Assembly: GCA_019112945.1 (NCBI GenBank)
Contig: DXIJ01000114.1
Location: forward strand, 1-39,440
DNA: 39,440 bases
From: Candidatus Monoglobus merdigallinarum
GTDB lineage: Bacteria > Bacillota > Clostridia > Monoglobales > Monoglobaceae
Reading direction: 5' to 3'
The notes below the pieces were generated by a model. The model ran no database searches and was not told where the DNA came from. It saw only the letters and a program-made list of their open reading frames with translations. Shown here one piece after another: positions 27,931 through 36,346 of this stretch (its first letter is position 1; every line of letters starts with the position of its first letter). The position numbers were made by a program, and so were the translations under genes.

Positions 27931-28005
27931 ATCTATAATATCAAAAAGGCATACCGCGGTAAATTTGCGATATGCCCATTTTATTGTAAATATTACGCTT
28001 TACTA

Positions 28006-29040
28006 TTAATTCTCCAACTCACTTGAAAGCCCGCCGCCCGAGGAGGAGCCGCTGCCCGAGGAGCCGCTGCCCGAGGAGCCGCTGCCCGAGGAGCTGCTTC
28101 CTGAGCTGCTGCTTGAAGAGCTGCCCGATGAGCTGCTGCCGGAGGACGAACTCTCTGAGCCGCTGCCCGACGAACTCTCGGAACGGTTTGAACTGCCCGA
28201 GCTTCCGCTCTGCGAGCTGCCTGATGAGCTGCTGCCGGAACCGCCGCCTGATGAACTGCTGCCTGAGCTGTTTGAATCCCCGGAACTGCTTGACGAGCTG
28301 CCGCTTCCCGAGCTGCCGCCCGATGAACTCTCAGAACGGCTTGAACCGCTGCCGGAGCTGCTGCCCGAGCTTCCGCTCTGCGAGCTGCCGCCCGATGAGC
28401 TGCCTGAGGAGCTGCTGCCCGACGAACGGTCGCTTGAGGAGGAGTTGCCCGACGAACTGCTGCCCGATGAGCTGCCGCCCGTTGAGCCGCTGCTTGAGCT
28501 GCCGCCGCTGCGCGGTGCGCTTTCCGTCTCGGCTTCAGTTACGCTTGGCTCCGAATTGTTAAAATTGCCAATCCAGCCGGAAACGCTTATGCTGACCCAA
28601 TATATAATGAAGCCAAGCACAAAGCCCAGCGCGGCAAGCAATAATATCTTTGCTATTCTTTTTCCAATACCGCGTTTGCGCTTAGGCTGCGGCGGATACT
28701 GCGGGGCATACTGCGCAGAACGCTCCTTACGCCTCCGCTGTTTTTTCCCTGAGGCGTTCGGGTCATACCGGTAATACTGTTTTTTGGCGGCGCTGCTGCC
28801 GTGCGTGCGTTCGCCCCTTTCAAGCTCACGCAGCCTTGAGCTGTTCTCAAAGCCCGGAGTATTTGAGTTGACCGCCGGGAAAGCGACCGTCCTGTCGCCC
28901 AAATCTTCTCCGCGCCCATCGTCCGTGTTTTTTATGTATTCGGTTTCGGCCGCTGTTTTTTGCTGCACAAGCGCGCTTCCGCAATACTTACATATCTTGT
29001 CGCTGTCGCCGACCTGTTTACCGCAGAATTGACAAATCAT
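28006..29040 (-). CDS. Zinc-ribbon membrane protein with a long Ser/Gly low-complexity C-terminus
   Basis: MICQFCGKQVGDSDKICKYCGSAL (CxxC-CxxC), basic linker, one TM, then about 170 aa nearly all Ser/Gly. Probable start at 29040. Confidence 0.75.
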   Translation of the reverse strand: MICQFCGKQVGDSDKICKYCGSALVQQKTAAETEYIKNTDDGRGEDLGDRTVAFPAVNSNTPGFENSSRLRELERGERTHGSSAAKKQYYRYDPNASGKKQRRRKERSAQYAPQYPPQPKRKRGIGKRIAKILLLAALGFVLGFIIYWVSISVSGWIGNFNNSEPSVTEAETESAPRSGGSSSSGSTGGSSSGSSSSGNSSSSDRSSGSSSSGSSSGGSSQSGSSGSSSGSGSSRSESSSGGSSGSGSSSSSSGDSNSSGSSSSGGGSGSSSSGSSQSGSSGSSNRSESSSGSGSESSSSGSSSSGSSSSSSSGSSSSGSGSSGSGSSGSGSSSGGGLSSELEN

Positions 29041-29165
29041 TCCATAACCTCTTTCCATAATAATTACACTAATTATATCACGTTTTTCCGCATAGTCAAT
29101 ACAACGATTTCATAAATATCATACCCGTACGGGCGGGCTCTTTGATATATTTCAATAACCCCATT

Positions 29166-29191
29166 AAAAACGCACTCCGGGCAGAGTGCGC
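29166..29191 (-). terminator. Intrinsic terminator of the rodA/ftsW-like gene
   Basis: Minus strand CGCACTC-tgcccg-GAGTGCG followed by TTTTTAAT. Confidence 0.8.
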
Positions 29192-29203
29192 AGTTTGAGG
29201 TAT

Positions 29204-30322
29204 TTAAAAATTTATCTTCTTATATCGGTACCGCACGTTAAGCGCCAGCCCGACCGCCAGCATTGTTGTCGCAAGCGATGAGCCGCCGTAGCTGAAGAAC
29301 GGCAGCGTTATGCCGGTTATCGGGAACAGGCCGATGCACATCCCTATATTTTCGAACGACTGAAACGCAAGCATTGCCGCAACCCCTGCGCAGATATAAA
29401 GTCCCTCGCTGTTTCTGGCGTTTATGCCGATATACAGGCACCTGATTATTATTGCGGACAAAAGCACTATCACCGCAATGCCGCCTATCATTCCCAGCTC
29501 CTCGCACACAACCGCGTATATAAAGTCGGTATGCCGCTCCGGAAGCAGATTGTTATAGCGGCTCGCACCGTTATAGAGCCCCATTCCGGTGAGCTTGCCG
29601 CTGCCGACCGCCGTTCTTGACTGTATGACCTGAAAGCCGCTGCCTGTCGGGTCGTTTTCGGGGTGAAACAGATTTATTATCCTGTCTTTCTGATACGGCT
29701 TGAGCAAAAAGAACCATGCAAGCGGACAGGCCGCCGCCATGGCCGCAAACCCGCCCAGGATATACTTATAGCTGAGCTTTGCCATAAAGAGCATGGCGAC
29801 CGCCATCATCACAAACACTATTACGGTTCCGAAGTCGGGCTGCAGCAGCATAAGCACGCACAGTATGACCGGCTGCAGCAGCACCTTGCAGAGGTTTTTC
29901 GGCTCGTTCAGACCCTTGCCCGTTTCCGCCAGCTGCTTTGAAAAAGTTATCACAAAGCCTATCTTGACAAGCTCTGCCGGCTGAAAGCTGACAACGCCCA
30001 AGTCAAACCAGCTGCGCGCACCGTTGCGCTCACTGCCTATACCCGGTATCAGTACCAGCGCCAGAAGAAGCACACAGGCCGCGAAAATATATTTTGAAAG
30101 CCGCGCCAGATAGTCGTAATCCAAAATGCTGATCACGATTATCCCGATCAAACCGACAAAAAGCGCGGCGGTCTGCACGATCACATACCGCACAGAACCG
30201 CTGCCGCCCGCACTGGAGATCATTACTATCCCAAAAACGGCAGCTGCGACCGTCAGGGCTATCAGCACAAAGTCAATGTTCCTGACCGCATCGCGCAGGC
30301 CTCTTGTTTTCTCTAACATCAA
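29204..30322 (-). CDS. SEDS-family protein (RodA/FtsW-like)
   Basis: 372 aa polytopic; SILDYDYLARLSKY, GARSWFDLGVVSFQPAELVKIGFVI, LQPDFGTVIVF, TGITLPFFSYGGSSLATTMLAVGL. Confidence 0.94.
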   Translation of the reverse strand: MMLEKTRGLRDAVRNIDFVLIALTVAAAVFGIVMISSAGGSGSVRYVIVQTAALFVGLIGIIVISILDYDYLARLSKYIFAACVLLLALVLIPGIGSERNGARSWFDLGVVSFQPAELVKIGFVITFSKQLAETGKGLNEPKNLCKVLLQPVILCVLMLLQPDFGTVIVFVMMAVAMLFMAKLSYKYILGGFAAMAAACPLAWFFLLKPYQKDRIINLFHPENDPTGSGFQVIQSRTAVGSGKLTGMGLYNGASRYNNLLPERHTDFIYAVVCEELGMIGGIAVIVLLSAIIIRCLYIGINARNSEGLYICAGVAAMLAFQSFENIGMCIGLFPITGITLPFFSYGGSSLATTMLAVGLALNVRYRYKKINF

Positions 30323-30334
30323 ATTACCTCATTA

Positions 30335-30997
30335 TCAAATTTCATCCCGCTTTATGCTCAGTGCAATTCCGTCTCCGACGGGGAGAACAACAGTCTCAAG
30401 CTGCTCATGAGTGCACAAAAGCTTTACATAGTCCCTAAGACGCTTAACGATCGTCCGCTTTCTGTGCAGCACCAGCTCGTCTGTCGCGGTCATTCCCTTA
30501 TAGAGCACGTTGTCGGACACGAGCAGTCCGCCCGGACAGAGCATACTCATGCAGCTTTCAAAAAACGCTCCGTACTGAGCCTTTGCTGCGTCTATAAATA
30601 TCATGTCATACCGTCTGCCGCTGCGCGCAAGATTTGGCAGCACCTCTGCTGCATCGCCGGTATAAAGCGTGACAGCGCCGCAAAGACCGGCCTTTTTGAA
30701 GTTCCCGGCGGCTGTTTCGGCGCTGTCTTTATTTATCTCGATAGTGTCAATCTTTTCGGCGCCCGCCTGCGCCATACATATCGCCGAGTAACCTATAGCC
30801 GCACCGACCTCCAGCACGCTGCGCCGTCTGCCGAGCTTTATCAGCAGCTCAAGCAGCTTTATGGTCTCCGGCTGGGAGATAGGCACCTCGTGCTCCGCAG
30901 CATACAGTTCCAGCTCTCTGAGCAGCCCGGTACGCTCGGGGAGCATATCTCTTATATATCTTATTATATACCCATAATTAATACTGTCATCGATCAT
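30335..30997 (-). CDS. SAM-dependent O-methyltransferase (CCoAOMT-like)
   Basis: 220 aa; VLEVGAAIGYSAICMAQAG, YDMIFIDAAKAQYGAFFE, GGLLVSDNVLYKG. Confidence 0.92.
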   Translation of the reverse strand: MIDDSINYGYIIRYIRDMLPERTGLLRELELYAAEHEVPISQPETIKLLELLIKLGRRRSVLEVGAAIGYSAICMAQAGAEKIDTIEINKDSAETAAGNFKKAGLCGAVTLYTGDAAEVLPNLARSGRRYDMIFIDAAKAQYGAFFESCMSMLCPGGLLVSDNVLYKGMTATDELVLHRKRTIVKRLRDYVKLLCTHEQLETVVLPVGDGIALSIKRDEI

Positions 30998-31018
30998 GAA
31001 AACACATCCCTCCGTGCG

Positions 31019-32173
31019 CTAATCATCGGCCTCTGCCGTGGGTGCAGGTGTGGGAGTGCTTTCGTCGACAGGCATTCCGTTGTTTAACAGCTCTATCTTC
31101 TCCTCATGCTCGTCAAAGGTCTGCGAAAAATAGTTCTTTGAACCGTCAGGCGCTGCCACAAAATACATATAGCTCGTCTGAGCGGGATTAAGCGCCGCTC
31201 TGACTGCCGCGCGGCTCGGAGAACATATGGGGCCGTACGGCAAACCCTCGTACATATACGTATTATACGGAGAATCTATCTCGGTATCCTCCTCGCTCAG
31301 CACCGGCTTTCTCTCGCCGAGTATATACTGAACGGTCGCGCAGGATTCCAGCTTTCTTCCATCATAGAGCCTGTTGTTGAAAACAGACGAGACCAGCCTC
31401 ATTTCATCAGTATTGGCCGCCTCGCGCTCTATCACCGAGGCAAACGTCACAACATAGTCAACGCTGTCGGTGGTTCCGCTGGCGTTGTATGCCGGCATAA
31501 CGTTTGAATTAAAAGCATCCAGCATCATAAGGATAATATCGTGCACTGAGGTTCCCGGGTAGATCTGATACGTGGCCGGGTAAAGGTAGCCCTCCAGCCT
31601 GTTTTCGCTTCTTGGTATCAGATTTACAAAATCATAGTCGAAAACGCCGTAGTTTATCTCGTTCATAAACTCATCACGGTCAACCAGACCCTTTTCGACA
31701 AGCAGGTCTGCGATCTGCGAAAGCTCGTAGCCCTCGGGTATCACGACCTCGACCTGCTCGCCCACTCCGCCCTCTGCATAGCTGCCGAAAGTTTCAAGCA
31801 GCTCGTTATAGCTCATAGACGGCGACACCGAATGCCTGCCCTGCTGGAACATATACCGGTCTCCCGCATACAGCCTGAACAGAAACGGATAATCAATGAT
31901 GCCGCGGTTTGCAAGCAGATTTGCAACATTCGAGGCGCCCGCGCCCGCCGGGACCTCGACGACATACATCTTGTCGTCACCCCCTATGCCGTTGATCTCG
32001 CGGTATGCCAAATATCCGCAGAAGCCCGCGCCCGCAAGTATGACGGCCGCAATAAAAACGCACAGTGTAATCCGCCTTAAACGCTTTCTCTTCTTTTTCT
32101 TAACGGCCCTCATCGCCTCACGCGCGTTTCTTCTCGCTTCAAGCTCTTCAATGGTTTTATAATTATTGTCCAC
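31019..32173 (-). CDS. mltG: Endolytic transglycosylase MltG
   Basis: 384 aa; N-terminal TM; VVIPEGYELSQIADLL, LEGYLYPATYQIYPGTS, VTFASVIEREAANTDE, SPYNTYMYEGLPYGPICSPSRAAVRAALNPAQTSYMYFVA. Confidence 0.96.
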   Translation of the reverse strand: MDNNYKTIEELEARRNAREAMRAVKKKKRKRLRRITLCVFIAAVILAGAGFCGYLAYREINGIGGDDKMYVVEVPAGAGASNVANLLANRGIIDYPFLFRLYAGDRYMFQQGRHSVSPSMSYNELLETFGSYAEGGVGEQVEVVIPEGYELSQIADLLVEKGLVDRDEFMNEINYGVFDYDFVNLIPRSENRLEGYLYPATYQIYPGTSVHDIILMMLDAFNSNVMPAYNASGTTDSVDYVVTFASVIEREAANTDEMRLVSSVFNNRLYDGRKLESCATVQYILGERKPVLSEEDTEIDSPYNTYMYEGLPYGPICSPSRAAVRAALNPAQTSYMYFVAAPDGSKNYFSQTFDEHEEKIELLNNGMPVDESTPTPAPTAEADD

Positions 32174-32200
32174 CTGAATTTCCTCCGTTTATGTATGATA

Positions 32201-32788
32201 TTACTCCGCCTCGCAGATCCCGGTATCGGTAAATATCCTATCGACCCGCATATCATGCTCGCTGCGGCAGACTTCTGCTGTCAGACATTCACTGAAGCAC
32301 AGCCCGGCAGAGCAGCCCTCATATTTTTCCAAAAAGCGGTCGTAATAACCTCCGCCGTAGCCTATGCGGTAGCCTGAGCGGTCAAACCCAAGCCCCGGCA
32401 CCACCGCCAAATCTATATCCGCCGCCTTAAGGCTCCGCACGCGTCCGCTTTCGATCAGACTGCGGCGCGGCTCCGGTATGCCGTAGGCTCCCGCACAAAG
32501 CTCATCGGCGCTGCCTATCATATACGGAACCATGGTGCGCTCTGCCGTATTGCAGACCGGCACCGCAACGTTCTTGCCGTCCGCAAACGCCCTCCTTACG
32601 ATCTCTGACGTTTCGGCCTCGCTGCCGACCGACAGATACACAAACACCGTCCCTGCGCTTAAATACTCAGGGCTTTTTATCAGGCTCTCTGCAATTATAC
32701 GGCTCTTTCGCCGCCTGAGCTCAGGCGGTATCGCGTCCCTGAGCCTCCTCAGCTCTGTCCGCTGCGCTCTCTTATCCATTTTTCCCAT
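32201..32788 (-). CDS. 5-formyltetrahydrofolate cyclo-ligase family protein
   Basis: 195 aa; [27 protein letters not shown]. The 5' end overlaps the upstream GNAT ORF; start may be 32779 ([10 protein letters not shown]). Confidence 0.93.
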   Translation of the reverse strand: MGKMDKRAQRTELRRLRDAIPPELRRRKSRIIAESLIKSPEYLSAGTVFVYLSVGSEAETSEIVRRAFADGKNVAVPVCNTAERTMVPYMIGSADELCAGAYGIPEPRRSLIESGRVRSLKAADIDLAVVPGLGFDRSGYRIGYGGGYYDRFLEKYEGCSAGLCFSECLTAEVCRSEHDMRVDRIFTDTGICEAE

Positions 32789-33315
32789 TCCTCCGCGGTG
32801 ATGCGCGACACATGCTCGGTTCTGATATCTCCTGTAAAATCATTCTTTACGTCCCGGTTTGTATGATGATATACAAAGCCGCATTTTTCCTGTACACGGC
32901 GCGACTTCTCGTTGCCGCTGAAGTACCCGCACCATATTGCCTTAAGCTTCAATTCCGTAAAGCCGTACCGCAAAAGCTCACGGACCGCCTCCGGGATAAG
33001 CCCTCTGCCCCAATACGGTACTCCTATCCAGTAGCCGATCTCGCCCTCGTCCTCAGCGATATCAAAATGACTGTTCATGCCCCGCACAAGCCCGGCACAT
33101 CCAACAGGAAGCCCCGTTTCCTTAAGCACGGCGGCAAACGTCCCGTCCGCAGAGAGCACGTCTCTTATCACCCCGCGGCTGTGCTCAACGCTCGTATGCG
33201 GCGGCCAGCCCGCTATAGGCCCAACCGCCGGATCCTTTGCGTATTTGTAAAGCTCCGCGGCGTCGTCCTCGCACCAGGGACGCAGGATAAGACGCGCTGT
33301 TTCAAGGTTTGTCAT
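32749..33315 (-). CDS. GNAT acetyltransferase (RimJ/RimL-like)
   Basis: 188 aa; [59 protein letters not shown]. Confidence 0.93.
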   Translation of the reverse strand: MTNLETARLILRPWCEDDAAELYKYAKDPAVGPIAGWPPHTSVEHSRGVIRDVLSADGTFAAVLKETGLPVGCAGLVRGMNSHFDIAEDEGEIGYWIGVPYWGRGLIPEAVRELLRYGFTELKLKAIWCGYFSGNEKSRRVQEKCGFVYHHTNRDVKNDFTGDIRTEHVSRITAEEWEKWIRERSGQS

Positions 33316-33324
33316 AGCCGCCCC

Positions 33325-33855
33325 CTAAAACTGCATCTTTTTGAGGGTTTTTCTGCCCTTATCGTCTCCGAGTATATAATCGACTATCTCTGCGCCAAAT
33401 TCAAGAGCCTTGCCCGCACCGGCAGCGGTTATAAAATTGCCGTCGCGCACAACGCCCAAATCCGAGAGTTCTGCATCGCCCAGGCTGTCCTCAAAGCCCG
33501 GGAAGCAGGTCGCACGCCTGCCGTCCAGCAAGCCAAGCTCGCCCAGTATCATCGGAGCCGCACAGATAGCCGCAATAAGCTTGTTTTCCTTTGCGCAGTG
33601 CTCGATTGCCCCGCTGACCACCGGGCTCTTTTGAAGATTGAGCGTGCCCGGCATTCCGCCCGGCAGAATAATGCCGCTGATATCAGACATATCAACATCA
33701 AGGCAGTCGGGCTTTACATATACTCCGTGCGTGCTGCACGGCATATCGGAGCCTATGCCCACAGTCTTTATATCGATCGCTGCGCGGCGTATAACGTCAA
33801 GCGGCGCTATAGCCTCGGTTTCCTCAAAGCCGTCAGCCAAAAACATATACAGCAT
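33325..33855 (-). CDS. DJ-1/PfpI family protein
   Basis: 176 aa; MLYMFLADGFEETEAIAPLDVIRRA, IILPGGMPGTLNL, IAAICAAPMILGELGLLDG (nucleophile-elbow Cys). Confidence 0.94.
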   Translation of the reverse strand: MLYMFLADGFEETEAIAPLDVIRRAAIDIKTVGIGSDMPCSTHGVYVKPDCLDVDMSDISGIILPGGMPGTLNLQKSPVVSGAIEHCAKENKLIAAICAAPMILGELGLLDGRRATCFPGFEDSLGDAELSDLGVVRDGNFITAAGAGKALEFGAEIVDYILGDDKGRKTLKKMQF

Positions 33856-33907
33856 AATAACCTAAATCCTTTCTTACAATAAATATTTATTAAATCATAA
33901 ATCCGTC

Positions 33908-34654
33908 TTATTTATCTCCGCGCTTCTCATAGCCTTTGACGGTCAGGATAAATTTCGGCAGCGCCGCAAACCGTCCGAGCCTGCTCGGATTTTTGCAGAA
34001 CCTGTAAAACCATTCAAGATTGAGCTTTATAAATATATCGGGCGCACGCTTTACCACGCCGGCGAACACGTCAAGCGCACCGCCGACGCCCATGCACAGA
34101 TTAACGTTTGAAAGCCTCCCCATATTGTCGGATATCCACTTCTCCTGCTTAGGTGCGCCGAGGCATACAAGCAGCAGCTTTGCGCCCGAAGCGTTGATCT
34201 TATCGGCTATATCTGCGCTTTCGGAGTCGCTGAAGTATCCGTGCTGGACGCCGCTGATTTTAAGACCTACGTACTTCTCCCTGAGCTTTTGGGCAGCGGT
34301 CTCCGCAACGCCCGGCTTTGCACCGAACAGAAATACGCCCTCGCCGGTCTTTCTTATGCTCTCGAGCAGGCCGCAGGTCAGATCAAAGCCCGCCACTCTC
34401 TCGGGCACCGGTGTTTTAAGCATCTTTGCCGCGTATACTACGCCTATGCCGTCGGGAGTGCACATATCCGCAGAGTTCAGCACCTTTTTAAACTCTGCGT
34501 CCTCATGCGCCGCCATAATTATCTCCGGGTTCGGTGTAAATATAACGGACGTGCCCGGGGTTCTCACCATTTGCTCCGCCTTTTTCAGCGCGTATGCCGC
34601 CGTTATCTTATCGACCTTAACACCCAATATATCTACAGTATTTCTCATTCTCAA
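33908..34654 (-). CDS. WecG/TagA/CpsF family glycosyltransferase
   Basis: 248 aa; VIFTPNPEIIMAAHEDAEF, ADMCTPDGIGVVYAAKML, LLVCLGAPKQEKWI, MGVGGALDVFAG. Confidence 0.95.
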   Translation of the reverse strand: MRMRNTVDILGVKVDKITAAYALKKAEQMVRTPGTSVIFTPNPEIIMAAHEDAEFKKVLNSADMCTPDGIGVVYAAKMLKTPVPERVAGFDLTCGLLESIRKTGEGVFLFGAKPGVAETAAQKLREKYVGLKISGVQHGYFSDSESADIADKINASGAKLLLVCLGAPKQEKWISDNMGRLSNVNLCMGVGGALDVFAGVVKRAPDIFIKLNLEWFYRFCKNPSRLGRFAALPKFILTVKGYEKRGDK

Positions 34655-34758
34655 GCTCCTTTAAAGACAGATATGAAATTCCTGTTATATTATACCACAA
34701 CTTAAAAATGTATGCAAGAATTTAACACTTTTGTTTTAATGTTGTAAGCTTTTGCAAC

Positions 34759-34887
34759 ATATTGTAACAATATATCTCCCGGCAGCGTTCATTCACAAAT
34801 TGTTTACATAAAATCTACCGTTTGTTAATGCCAAAATTAAGGTTCCTTTAAGGAAACGATTATATATTTAACTTGCGCAAGTTAAAT
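34759..34887. promoter_or_regulatory. Palindrome cluster upstream of the VTC gene
   Basis: ATATTGT-A-ACAATAT (34759-34773), TTCCTT-T-AAGGAA (34843-34855) and a perfect 22-bp ATTTAACTTGCGCAAGTTAAAT (34866-34887). Confidence 0.6.
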
Positions 34888-34923
34888 TTGTGTAAAATCT
34901 AAAATATTACGGAGGCAAAATAT

Positions 34924-35631
34924 ATGAACAAAGAGCTGTTTTTTGAGCCTGCCGACATGAAGTTCCGGCATGAGTTTAAATATATAATAACGTTCAGTGA
35001 TTACCTTATACTGCGGCAGAGGCTGTCCGCCGTTGCGGAGCTTGACCCAAACGTACCGCCGTACGGCAATTATAGTATACGCAGCCTTTATTTTGATAAT
35101 GTATACGATTCCGCGCTGAAAGAGAAGCTGGACGGAATTAACAACCGCGAAAAGTTCAGGATAAGGCTGTATAACGGAGACGACAGGTTCATACGGCTGG
35201 AAAAGAAGAGCAAGCTAAGCGGGCTTTGCAGCAAGATATCGGCGCAGCTCACGCGAGAGGAGACCGAAAGGATCATCGCCGGAGATATCGAGTGGATGAA
35301 AGAGCAGGAGCGCGGACTGCTTGTAGAGCTGTATTCCAAAATGAAGTTCAAGCTGCTCCGCCCGCGCGTGATCGTCGACTATATACGGGAGCCGTATGTT
35401 TACAATCCCGGAAACGTAAGGGTCACGCTTGACTACAACATCCGCACCGGACTTACGAGCACTGCACTGTTTGATACGCAGCTGCCAACTGTGGCGGCGG
35501 GCTCGCAGAGCTATCTGCTTGAAGTAAAGTACGACGAGTTTCTCCCCGGCATAATCAGGGATATTGTGCAGCTTGAGAGCCGGAGAAATACCGCGTTCTC
35601 AAAATACGGAATATGCCGTATATACGGCTGA
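34924..35631 (+). CDS. VTC-domain polyphosphate polymerase-like protein
   Basis: 235 aa; FRHEFKYIITFSDYLILRQRL, YSIRSLYFDN, REKFRIRLYNGDDRFIRLEKKSK, RPRVIVDYIREPYV, LLEVKYDEFLPGII. Confidence 0.92.
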   Translation: MNKELFFEPADMKFRHEFKYIITFSDYLILRQRLSAVAELDPNVPPYGNYSIRSLYFDNVYDSALKEKLDGINNREKFRIRLYNGDDRFIRLEKKSKLSGLCSKISAQLTREETERIIAGDIEWMKEQERGLLVELYSKMKFKLLRPRVIVDYIREPYVYNPGNVRVTLDYNIRTGLTSTALFDTQLPTVAAGSQSYLLEVKYDEFLPGIIRDIVQLESRRNTAFSKYGICRIYG

Positions 35632-35654
35632 TTAACAAGAAAAGGAGTTTTATT

Positions 35655-36329
35655 ATGAGCTTTAATGATATTTTTAAATCGAACTTTCTGGAAAATGTTT
35701 CTTCGGTTTCGGTAACGGATATGGTGATAGCAATGGCTCTGGCCTTTGCTATAGGCCTGTTTATCTTTGTTGTATACAAAAGGACGTTCAGCGGCGTTAT
35801 GTATTCCTCCGGCTTCGGTGTGACGCTGATCGCCCTGACGCTTATATCCACATTTGTTATCCTCGCGGTAACCAGCAACGTGGTGCTGTCTCTCGGTATG
35901 GTCGGCGCACTGTCCATAGTACGCTTCAGGACTGCAATAAAGGAACCGCTTGACATCGCATTTTTGTTCTGGTCGATCGCGGCAGGAATAGTTCTGGCAG
36001 CGGGCATGATACCTCTCGCGGTGTTCGGCAGCGTCCTTATCGGCGTGATACTGCTGATATTCTGCAACAAGAAGCCGTCCGACAGCCCGTATATCCTGGT
36101 AATAACGTTTGAGGAAAGACGCGCGGAGGACGAGATACTGGAGTTTCTCAAAAGCAGCGTCAAAAAGATGGTGATAAAGAGCAAGACTGTCTCAAAGGAC
36201 GGCAGCACAGAGCTGAACTACGAGGTGCGCCTTAAAGACAACAGCACCGAGTTCATGAGCAGCCTTGCCGGTATGCACGGCGTGACGAGCGCCGTCCTGG
36301 TAAGCTACAACGGCGAATACATGAACTGA
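35655..36329 (+). CDS. DUF4956 family membrane protein
   Basis: MSFNDIFKSNFLENVSSVSVTDM start with AAAAGGAG RBS; TM helices; VLSLGMVGALSIVRFRTAIKEPLDIAFLFWSIAAGI signature. Confidence 0.92.
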   Translation: MSFNDIFKSNFLENVSSVSVTDMVIAMALAFAIGLFIFVVYKRTFSGVMYSSGFGVTLIALTLISTFVILAVTSNVVLSLGMVGALSIVRFRTAIKEPLDIAFLFWSIAAGIVLAAGMIPLAVFGSVLIGVILLIFCNKKPSDSPYILVITFEERRAEDEILEFLKSSVKKMVIKSKTVSKDGSTELNYEVRLKDNSTEFMSSLAGMHGVTSAVLVSYNGEYMN

Positions 36330-36346
36330 TAAAGGGCGGTGAAGCT

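Noticed and set aside
28023-28562. Arg/Cys/Ser-rich 179-aa plus-strand ORF
   Set aside because: Complement of the Ser/Gly repeat region; repetitive composition explains the open frame.
32812-33882. 356-aa plus-strand ORF
   Set aside because: Antisense to the GNAT and DJ-1 genes, both confidently identified; shadow ORF.
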